DNA of 64,000 nt from contig NC_088775.1 of the NCBI RefSeq assembly GCF_954871325.1, forward strand, positions 21,119,561 through 21,183,560, in the 5' to 3' direction. The stretch is from Gordionus sp. m RMFG-2023. Taxonomy: Eukaryota > Nematomorpha > Gordioida > Chordodea > Parachordodidae. The stretch's first letter is position 1, and each line of letters starts with the position of its first letter. Both the position numbers and the translations under genes were made by a program. The notes below the pieces were generated by a model. It did not search any database and was not told the origin of the DNA. It was given only the letters and a program-made list of their open reading frames with translations. Below are positions 47,501 to 57,449 of the stretch, piece by piece.

Positions 47501-48684
47501 ATGGCTTATCAAAGCAGCGTACAATAGCCATTGCATCCTGATAAAGCTGATGCATGCCTTGGGCCATCGGTAAAAGAAGAAGGCAAAATTATTCTTCTGT
47601 CAAGATTGTCAGCATTAGTATCTCCCTCTAAAATAGCATCATGTATGCCTTGAAAGAGTTCGGCGCGTAATTTGGATTGATTATTACATATAAAATTTAA
47701 TCGAAGCGTTTATGTTTGGCATAACTGTCGACGATAAATTTGTGAAAAAGACGTTTGGATCTTAAAATAACATTCTCTTCATCCTGCCTGGCCATAAAGC
47801 GATAGGCATAGTACTCTCTGCAGGTAACATATTTATTAGTTGAGTTTCTATAATGAATAGATGGGTGGTATCCAATATCGCCTCTAGGAAATAGAAGAAC
47901 ATATTGCAAGAGATCGTATGAGGAATGGAGCTCGTTAATACGTCTTAAAGAACCAAATATATTTAAGATAATAATTCTATGAGCTATATGATTACTGCCA
48001 TCATCAGGTAATAAAACTGCTATTTCAGATGAGGTAGGTTCATTGCGATAACGTATGTCAAAACTTGGAGTAGATTTTAAATTTAAGGATATGTTAGGAA
48101 CGCCATTAGCGATCATAGAAGATACTCTCAAAAATTGAGAAGCAAAGGGGTTGTAGATGTTAACAATATCCTGCAATTCCATTAAAAGACAACGACGGAA
48201 CCTGGTTATGTCTGTTTTCTATCTCATTTATACTATCATGTATATATAATTGGGCAAATTTAGGTGTTTCCCCTAATGTTGGTAGGAGTGAACTAATGCG
48301 CTGATGAACCTGTCCATTAATTTTAAAGGTATAATTACCTGATCGCGAATTGGATAAATTATTATTTATATTAACTCCTAGTGAAGTGAATGACAGTGCG
48401 GAATTATATGCTCTTATGTTTGTTAAAAAGTGGGATGATGAACAATGATCCCCGGTAAATAAACGTAATAAATTTCGTGATAATTGGGAAATTTTAAATA
48501 AAATTACCTTCCCATTCAAGCAACATGTAGAAAACTGAATATTTCTACATGAGCTTTTTGATAATTTTTCTCCATTCCACATTTTAGCATTGAAGAAGGC
48601 GCATATTTCTGTCATGTTTCCGATATCTAATATAGGTGAGTGGTGGTCATCAAATATATGTAGAATGTATGGTAGAGGTGCCAT
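44581..48684 (-). pseudogene. Helitron Rep-Pif1 helicase (RepHel)
   Basis: Encodes the rolling-circle transposase of Helitrons. Domains in order: N-terminal region (MAPLPYILHIF at 48684, YNSALSFTSLGVNIN, FKINGQVHQRI); linker (LLPDDGSNHIAHRIIILN, YAYRFMARQDEEN); GMHQLYQDAMAIVRCFDKPS and LFITFTCNPKWDE; the HUH metal site NRGLPHCHMCLI (about 47275-47305); and the tyrosine motif SIKYLYKYCYKGHD (about 46850-46890). The Pif1-type helicase follows: Walker A GPGGTGKS (about 45835-45860), Walker B IIWDEIS (about 45630), FDGDFRQILPV (about 45510-45545), and the closing TINKAQGQTLNKVGIYLTHP and MVMSRVCSP. Visible breaks include a TAA in place of the Glu before FQNRGLPH (47310-47312) and frameshifts near 48170, 47700, 47560, 46980, 45800, 45000 and 44780. 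All key residues persist in pieces, so it died recently. Confidence 0.93.
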
Positions 48685-50009
48685 AGGGAATGTGGTAGTG
48701 GTTATAGAAATATCAGTTAAAGGTATCTGGGTGAATATAAAATAAACTTATATATATAAAACATTAAAAACCTGCAGGGGAGTTAATATCAGGCGTAGGT
48801 CCTTATTACCCTGCATACCCGTAATTCTAAAACGGGTAAGGCGTTTGTTGAGTCGCCATTTTTTTCTTTGCTTATCTTTAATAGAAATATTATGTTTTGT
48901 AGCAATGTGAGGATCAAGGTTGGGTTAGCCTAAAAAAATAAGGAAATCAGGCAAAAATATAAAACATTATTATTGAAATAAAACGAACATTAAAATACTG
49001 TACTGAACCTGTAAAGGGGTCAATATATGTATATCTCTAGTAGTTGGGAGGCTATCATCAAAAAATAAAATTTGTCTAGTTGGGGACTTATCAAGACTAT
49101 CATGTTTTTCTGAACATTTATTTTGTATTTGTTGATTATTAATGGTAGATATATCAATATTGAAACAATTATAAGGAGGAAATAAAGTAGGGTTTGTTAT
49201 CTAAAATAAAAACAAATAAAAAAATTTAAAAAAATGAATGCGTTAAATTTGCAGAGGAGTCAAGATTAAGATCTACTCCCTAGAAATAGTGGGAATATCA
49301 TCATAAGCTAAAATGGATGTACTCTAAAAAATAAAAAAATATAAGAACATTTATGCTTTTTTAGTATATATATATATATATATAAACACTAACTTTATTA
49401 TGTGTTGTTAGTATATTTTGCTGGGATTCACAATCCCTATAGCTATTCTTTTGTTGAATGACTTGTCATCTTTTTCTTTCATTAATGACGGATAAATCAC
49501 CATCTGTACAATCATTAAATGAGGTTAAGACAGGGTTTGTTATCTAAAATAAAAACAAAAGAATAATTTAAAAAATATAAATGCATTGAATCTGAATAGG
49601 AGTCAATATACCACCTGTACATTCATTAAATGAGGGTAAGACAGGGCTTGTTATCTAAAATAAAAACAAAGAATAATATAAAAAATATAAATGCAATGAA
49701 CCTGAAGAGGAGTCAATATTAGGTTCAACTCCCTAGAAATAGTGGGAACATTATCAGAAGCTAAAATAGATGTATTCTATAATATAAAAGAGTATAAAAA
49801 AAAATATATATAAGACTAACTGTATTTTGCGTTCTTAGTAGATTTTGTAGGGCCTCGCTATCCCTAGTGCGTTTCTTTTTTTGATTGACCTGCCATCTTT
49901 TCTTTTATTAATGATGGATAAATCACCACCTGTCCAATCAATAACTGAGGTTAGGACATGGCTTGTTATCTAAAATAAAAACAAAAGAATAAATAAAAAA
50001 AATAAATGC
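48685..50009. repeat. Helitron 2 leader with tandem units, part 1
   Basis: Upstream of the RepHel start. It shares the ACGGGTAAGGCGTTTGTT and GTAGCAATGTGAGG words with copy 1. Several imperfect units of about 105-330 bases follow, each with ACAGGGTTTGTTATCTAAAA, an AGGAGTCAATAT-type word and CCCTAGAAATAGTGGGAA. Non-coding; the 5' control region would lie here. Confidence 0.75.
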
Positions 50010-50017
50010 ATTGAACC

Positions 50018-53000
50018 CAGCGTCTACATGGCCGGGGGGGGGGGGGGGGGTAGGAGACAAATGCCTCCAAAATATATTAGCATTTTTGGGGGTAGGTATC
50101 GATTTTAAGGGGTTGATATTAATTTTTTGGGGGTAGGCATTATTTTTTTGGGGGTAGGTATTGATTTTTGGTGGGTAATTTTTGATTTGAATTATAATCT
50201 TTTTTTAATCCATTAATTGATACGATTATGATGGTTATCGTTTGATTTTCTGAAAAATGTCAATTAAAGTAAAGATATTTGTCAATTAATAAATAATATA
50301 AATTTTCTTTGTCAACGATTTTCATTTAGCATTTTATCAAGTTAATATTTACACATTTCCTATTTGGTACTTTTCTTAGAGGTTAATATATTTATATTAT
50401 GTTTTTTAATAAATTTATAGATTTTAGCAGGATAAATTTTAGGTAATTTTTTAGTCATGCATAAAAACATATATCAGCAAGCAAAGAATAATAAAAAACA
50501 TAATATGTAAAAAATTATATTATAATAATTATTTCTTTCTAGATGCCAAGTAACAAAACCATATTTAAAGTTAAGTGCAATATTAAAAATTGCAAAACTT
50601 CTAAAATAAGAAGTGACAAGATACATGAACATTATAAACATAAACATCCTCATGTCAAGCCAGCTGATATGAAATTTACAAAGGTAGCCATCAAAAGAGA
50701 TAATAATAATTGGGTATCTTTAAATTGTGATATTCCATATAATATTACAAATGGAGTTGAAACCCAGTTGCAAAAAAAGACAATAACATCTTACTTCCAA
50801 AAAGTAATATTTTTATTTATTATTGTAACTATAAATTTGTGAATTAATAGAAACTGATTTAAAATTTTACCAATAATATTAATATTAAAGTAGTCAGGGT
50901 ATAGAGAAAATAAATTATATATATTATTATTTAATGTTTTTTAACTGTTTATCACACTATTTTTATATCTATATATACTTTATAAAGTTCAATTTAACAA
51001 TATGTTTAATAAGTTAATAATAATAATTTAAAACCAAAGTATTAAAAAAACTTATTAAGTTAATATAATGTAGTAAAATAAGGTAATGTTAATTTCTAGG
51101 AATTTTTAAATTTAAATCTTTTCATCTTTAATTGAATCAAGACTTCAAATTCTTTTACTTTTTTTAAATATAAATCTTATAAAATATGATTTGGAATCAA
51201 CTATTTTCAAAATGTTATCTGTGTGAGTTTCATCCCCTTTATTTACATTATGTGTTATATTAGGTATGTTTATTATCATTGTTTTATTTAGCTATTAGAA
51301 TTTCTTTAGATAATATACTTGCATCATGAATTTCACAATTTTATTTATACTTAATATTGTTTTTATTTTTATAGTCATTATAATATTGTTTTATGATTTC
51401 TTCATGTGATCGCAGTTTTATATTAATCTGCATCTATCATGCCTATGAATCTTTCAAGTATATTTTAAAAATGTTTTTACATGATCTAACAAAGTCATAT
51501 TGATGTTTATGATTATTGCGTTCAAAATATGTGAATTCCCTTTGTATTCTACATTCACTTGTGCTTTACCTATTACTTGTATCATCTTTCCATTGTAACC
51601 TGATAATTTTATGTTGGACTTCATAATATTTTTAATACCTGTTTTCTCAATCATGTATTCATGTAGAATTAAAACATTTATTAAAAACTTAATTATAATG
51701 TAGTTAAAAAAAATTATCATTTGCCTAAAAATTTATTAAAAATATAGTTATCATAAGGAAAGAAATTAAACTCCTCTTTATTTATAGAAAATCTCAGTTA
51801 TTGAAGATTCACAAATTGTATTATCTCCTCATCCAATCCCCAGTTCCAGTGAGGTGTTTACTTTGTATGATGAGGTATTTAATTTAAATACGAATTATAT
51901 GATAACTTTTGAAGAAAATAAATTAGGACATTTAAATATTTCCAACATTTATTGATTAACTTAATTATAATGTAGCTAAGAATAAAATGACCATTTGGCT
52001 GAAATTATATTAAAAATAGATTTTCATAAGTAAACAAATTATACTCTTTATTTATAGCAAATCTCCAATATTGAAGATTCACAAATTGTATTATCTCCTC
52101 ATCCAATCCCCGGTTCTAGTGAGGCACTTACTTTGCATGAGGCATTATATTTAAATAAAATTTATATAATGACTTTTGAAGGGAATAAATTATGAGGATA
52201 TTCAAAGTCCAAGTCTTATTCAGCTATACAAAAAAAGGAACCAAATGACCCTTTTCACTTTATATTATTTAGGATGACAAATATTTTGATAAATTTAATA
52301 ATTGCTGTAGGCCCTTGTCAGCCATGTACAAATAAATTTCAATATCCTGTTACTAACAAGAGGTTTTAAATAATATTTATTTTCATTAATTTTTACCCAT
52401 CCATTATTTCTATACCAATATATTTTTTTTTACTTTTTAAACAGGAGCATGAATATAACCTATTATAGAAAGGTTAATATAGATGGTTCCCTCAACCCCA
52501 GAAATTGGCTATCTTATAGCACTACTTTTGACAAAGTCTTTTGTCTATATTGTATTATGTTTGGTGGCCCTAAGTCCAATACTTTTTGGACTCAACATGG
52601 GGTAAATAATTGGAAAAACATAAAGCGTGACTTAGAGAGACACGAAGCATCTTCTCTTCATAAAGATTGTGAATATGCAAACATGACTTGGCTTGCAAAT
52701 AAACGCATTCAAGATCATTTGCTATCAAATAAGCTTGATATAATCATGGAAAATCGTAATATAGTTCATAATATTATCAATGCCATTATGTACCTTATAA
52801 AATGTAATATAGCCTTTTGGGGTTCTAATTCGAATGAAGGTAATTTTATGTGTCTCATAAAATTAATGGCAAAAACGGTTCCAACTTTACGTGCATACAT
52901 GGATAACAACGAAAAATTGCGGAGAAAAAAATCAGATAAAATTTCGAGACCTTATATAAATTTACTGTCATATGGTCACGTGAAAAAAATAACTGAAATT

Positions 53001-55389
53001 ATTAAGATAAAAATAACAAAAAGCATTATTCAAACAATTAAAGAGAATCGTGCCTATAGCATCATCTTAGATGGAACATATGATGTGTCTAAAAAAGAAT
53101 GCATAGCTTTGCTTGTACGGTATATAGAAGATGATCTGCATCCACATCCTGTAGAAAGGATCATACATGTTTTTACAACATCAGAAACCACTGGGGAAAA
53201 TATAAAGAAACATGTTTTTTCTAAGTTTAATGATCTTGGTCTTCCTCTTGATTATTTGGTTGGACAAAGTATGGATGGTGCAGGGAATATGAGAGGAGTA
53301 TACAAAGGAATGCAGGCTTTAATATTGAAAGAGGCTCCAAAAGCCATCTATATTTGGTGCCATGCACATCGGCTAAATTTAGTAGTTGCTCATGTTTGTG
53401 GATGCAAAATTGAAATGAAAAAGGCAATGGGAATATTAGATGAGTTATATAATTTTATGAATGGAGTTAGACGTCAAGGTGTGTTTGTTAAATATAAATG
53501 AGAAAGTCCAAGAAATCTCTTAAAAGAATTAAAAACACAACAAGGTAAATAAAATATTTTTAATGAAACTTGAAACTTATATATTTTCAGAAATTGGTCA
53601 TCATCCTACAAATCTGTAGTAGATGTTTATGAACATATTTTAGCATCATTAGTTGAATTAAAAGATTCTAATGACCCAAGCACCTCTTCCATTGCCGATG
53701 GGTTATTATCAAGAATTAAAGATGAAAATTTTATATTAAGTCTTTTTATTTTGAAAGAAATATTGAAATGTACACATGAGGCTTGTATTGAAATGCAGGC
53801 AGTTGGTAATGATTTGGCTTTGGTAACCAAATTAATACAACATACAAAAAATAAATTACAAAAACTAAAAGGTTAATATTAGTTACTATTTCTATAAATA
53901 ATTTTAAAATATAGCTAATGGAGACAATATATTTTTAAAATTACATTCCTTATCTAATAGTTTTTTGAAGAAGAATAATGTAATAACTGATTTGTATAAT
54001 ATGAAATCAATATTCAAATTGGATCAAACAGAATTCAATAATTATGTTGAACAAAAAAAAAACAAGTTGAATAAATTAAAAAAATTTAAATTATTATTTA
54101 TTATTATTTATTATTATAGATATAGAACGGAAATATTTTTCCCTGTTCTAAATGCAATAATTAATCACCTAAATGATCGATTTAATTATGATTGTTTAAA
54201 TTTTTTATCACAGATATCCATTTTTACTCCCGCTGGAATTATGGATAATGAAAAAATAGAAGGATGGCAAATATCCGAAATTTGTAATACTTATCAATTG
54301 GATGTCCAAAACATTGTTGATGAATATAATGATTTTCGCTCTTTATATTTGGAGTCTCAATCAATCATTTTTTGCGAAGATCTTTTAAAAGTTAAAAAGA
54401 ATGACGCGTTATATATTGATGAAAGTAATTTATTGATATTTTATTTGTAATTGTATATAATTAAAGGTATTGCAAACGATCAAATTACCAAAGAAAATAT
54501 CAACAGCGAAATCATGACCAAAATAAAAAAATGGATAAAATTTTCTTTTATATTACCATACCGACTTTTAAATCAATTAAATTCTTATTCAAATTTAAAT
54601 TTATTATATAAATATTTATTAACCCTTCCTACAACTTCCTGTTCAGCCGAAAGAGCCATGAGTAAAGTAAAAATTAACAAAACTCGAATGCGGAATAAAA
54701 TTTCGGACCCATTTTTGGAAAATTTACTGTTAATATCCAGCGGATGTTTTTGAAAAATTTACAATTGATGATATTATAACACAATTTGCTTTAACATCAA
54801 TAAGGTTATCCAAATTATTAATAAAATAATTAATGTATCTTTTTCACAGCGAATATATAGGCTTTTAAATAATGTATATTTAATTTAACATTTTATAAAT
54901 TCAATGCAAAATATACTATAATTCATTTTATTCTAATATTTTATATAATAGCTCTATTTACAATACATGTTTTTAATTATGTGGAATCAAGCTAAATATA
55001 CCTCTTTAAATTTATTCGTCTTATATTTTTTACAATATTTTAGATCTTTTTCATAGAAATATTAATATGTTATCTCATTTAATTCACTTATATATATTTT
55101 ATGAAAATAAAGTGAATACCAAATTATGAAAAGATTGCATTATTTAAATAAAAGTTCATTATCACTTACAAATTTTTAATTTTTTTTTCCCTAAATAGGC
55201 TTGAAAGATTGTAAATAGAATTATGTTGTAAGGTTATAAATGGTGGCAGATAAGATTTTTTTAATAAAATCACTATACCATCGTAGGTCTGTAAATTTCG
55301 CGGCCGAAGGCCGCAGGATTTTTTTAGGTGGGTATGGGTAGATTTTGGAGGGGTTTGCCTCCATCAAATTTTCTGCCATGTAGACGCTG
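50018..55389 (+). mobile_element. ZMYM-type hAT element, CAGCGTCTACATGGC ends
   Basis: 5372-bp element with perfect 15-bp inverted ends (CAGCGTCTACATGGC and GCCATGTAGACGCTG). Exact 8-bp duplications ATTGAACC flank it (50010-50017 and 55390-55397), so the insertion is young. A run of about 18 G directly follows the left end, then several GGGGGTAGG words. The right end carries GCGGCCGAAGGCCGC, a perfect hairpin (near 55300), and GGGTATGGGTAG words. One multi-exon gene reads rightward. A second member starts at 60590. Confidence 0.96.
50543..54753 (+). pseudogene. ZMYM1-like hAT transposase, multi-exon (copy A)
   Basis: Exon 1 (50543-50803) encodes a small zinc finger (KVKCNIKNCKTSKI then HYKHKHPH). 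Exons 2a (51788-51874) and 2b (52058-52141) are duplicates encoding EDSQIVLSPHPIP. Exon 3 (about 52205-52362) has DPFHFILFRM and VGPCQPCTNKF. Exon 4 (52445-53544) has the TTF finger (WLSYSTTFDKVFCLYCIMF, ERHEASSLH) and the DUF4371 core (LDGTYDVSKKECIALLVRY, SMDGAGNMRG, WCHAHRLNLVV). Exon 5 is 53591-53871. Exons 6-7 (53961 to about 54063, then about 54119-54753) end with the dimerisation domain (LPTTSCSAERAMSKVKINK). Introns of about 46-90 bases join exons 3 to 7 and much longer ones flank exons 2a and 2b; all are GT-AG except after 2b, where the donor reads GC. Breaks are a one-base frameshift near 53500 and an in-frame TAA at 54448-54450. Otherwise nearly intact. Confidence 0.9.
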
Positions 55390-55397
55390 ATTGAACC

Positions 55398-57200
55398 TGA
55401 TGATGAGTCAATATACCACCTATACAATCATTAAGTGAGGTTAGGACATGGCTTGTTATCTAAAATAAAAACAAAAGAATAAATATAAAACATTAATGTA
55501 TTAAACCTGAAGAGGAGTCAATATTAGGTTAACGTCTCTAGAAATAGTGGGAATCTCATCCATCAGAAGCTAAAATAGAGGATTAGGGTTAGCCTAGACA
55601 AATAAAGAAATCAGGCAAAAATATAAATAAACTATTGTTGAAATTAAACAAACATTAAAATAATGTAAAACCAGATGGGTCAAAATTAGATGCATATTTC
55701 TAGTAGTTGAAGGGCTATCATCAAAAAAATTTTTTGGGGAAGCCTATTATGATATTCTAAAAGTTAAAAAATAACATAATGTTATTAAGATTAAGGCTAA
55801 TTAATTATAAGGTAATTAAAAAATAAGATTAAAAAAGGGGGGGAGGAAAGAAGGTATAAATTATTATATTATAAAAATAATAAAAATTAAATTAAAGGAA
55901 TTGATAAGGTTAGGCTATCATCAGGAAAAAAATTTTGGGGGACTTATCAAGCCTATTAGAAATCAGGCAAAAATATAAATAAACTATTGTTGAAAGTAAA
56001 CAAACATTAAAATAATGTAAAACCGGTAGATGGGTCAAAATTAGATGAATATTTCTAGTAGTTGGAGGGTATCATCAAAAAAGATTTTGGGGGACTTATC
56101 AAGCCTATTATGATATTCTAAAAGTTAAAAAATAACATAATGTTATTAAGATTAAGGCTAATTAATTGTAAGGTAATTAAAAAATAAGGGGGGGGGGGAG
56201 GTATAAATTATTATATTATAAAAATAATAAAAATTAAATTAAAGGAATTGATAAGGTTGGGCTATCATCAGAAAAAAAATTTTGGGGGACTTATCAAGCC
56301 TATAAGAAATCAGGCAAAAATATAAATAAACTATTGTTGAAATTAAACAAACATTAAAATAATGTATAACCGGTATATGGGTCAAAATTAGCATATTTCT
56401 AGTAGTTGGAGGGCTATCATCATAAAAAATTTTTGGGATTAAGGTTAATTAATTGTAAGGTAATTAAAAAATAAGATTAAAAAAGGGGGGAAATAAGAAG
56501 GTATAAATTATTATATTATAAAAATAATAAAGATTAAATTAAAGGAATTGATAAGGTTTGGCTATCATCAAGAAAAAATATTTGGGGGACTTATCAAGCC
56601 TATTATGATATTCTAAAAGTTAAAAATAATATGATAAATGTAATGTTATTAAGTATAAATAAGTTAGGATAAGAATATTTGAATATACTTGGTTATCTTC
56701 TTAATTATTGGTTATGAAAGAAAAATATGAGTTTAAAAAGATTTCATTAATGTGTATTTTTGGGGGACTTATCATGCCTATTATATTCTATATGATGAAT
56801 GTAATGTTATTAAGTATAAATAGGTTAGGATAAGAATATTTAAATATTTGAATATACTTGGTTATCTTCTTAATTATTGGTTATGAAAGAAAAATATGAG
56901 TATAAGAAGATTTCATTAATGTGTAATTGATAATATGAGATGAAAATTGATAAGGTAATCTAAAAAATAAAGAAAGGATTAAGTGAAATAAAAACATTCA
57001 TATTTACAAATTTTAGGGAATATTGTTTTTCACCCATATTAAGTATGTGTACACCATCAATTCCAATCATCTGTTTGAATAAATTAAATAAACAAATAAA
57101 AATAAATACGTAGCGATGGCATGACGTAGCGATGACATGACGTAGCAATTACATGACGTCACGATGACGTAGTGAGGACATCGGAAAATTATAATATAGA
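55398..57200. repeat. Helitron 2 leader with tandem units, part 2
   Basis: Three units of about 350 bases (starting near 55605, 55965, 56305). Each has AATCAGGCAAAAATATAAAT, AAACCGGTAGATGGGTCAAA, TAGTTGGAGGG and GGGGGACTTATCAAGCCTAT. They match, inverted, the 705-bp units of copy 1. The final 57050-57200 carries CATGACGTAGCGATG repeats and the 5' terminus. The TAGCGATGACATGACG word is repeated three times. Confidence 0.8.
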
Positions 57201-57449
57201 TAGGTTGGAAAACTGAAAATCACATTTATATATATAATTGAATTTATATAAATACTGGAGATTTAAATTTAGAATAGAATGATTTTTATTTTTTTGTTAT
57301 TTTTTTTTTGATATTTATAAATAACGTATTTATTATTTTATTTTTTTTGAATTAAAAATATATTTAAAAAACAAAATTAAATATAAAAAGATATATATAT
57401 ATTCTACGAAGAAAAGCACTAAAAAAAAGTTTAAAAAAAAGTTTAAAAA
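57201..57449. other. AT-rich flank, no gene seen
   Basis: Between the Helitron 5' end and the LINE. Mostly T-runs and ATATAT; no feature recognised. Confidence 0.4.

Larger units (their letters stand above)
41160..57200 (-). mobile_element. Helitron copy 2 (minus), with RepHel gene
   Basis: Read on the minus strand it begins TCTATATTATAATTTTCCGA at 57200 (A-side flank). It ends with the hairpin CCCCGTCATTTTTGACGGG, a short spacer and CTACTAG at 41160, before a T. Both ends match the plus-strand copy at 25431-34302. Removing the LTR fossil (41921-44118) and the hAT (50018-55389) leaves about 8.5 kb, normal for an autonomous Helitron. The long leader (48685-50009 and 55398-57200) is built of tandem repeats. 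The gene at 44581-48684 is recognisable but broken, so the copy is inactive. Confidence 0.88.

Noticed and set aside
51454-51720. 88-residue minus-strand open frame in the hAT intron
   Set aside because: A few motif-like residues (LSGYNGKMIQVIGKAQVNVE) recall the retropepsin-adjacent region of retroelement proteins, but it is short, isolated and without neighbours, so no call was made.
41111-57290. Shared words (AATTTAGAATAGAATGATTT) outside both Helitron 2 ends as a target duplication
   Set aside because: They lie 26 and 67 bases from the ends, and Helitrons do not duplicate targets; probably an unrelated repeat.
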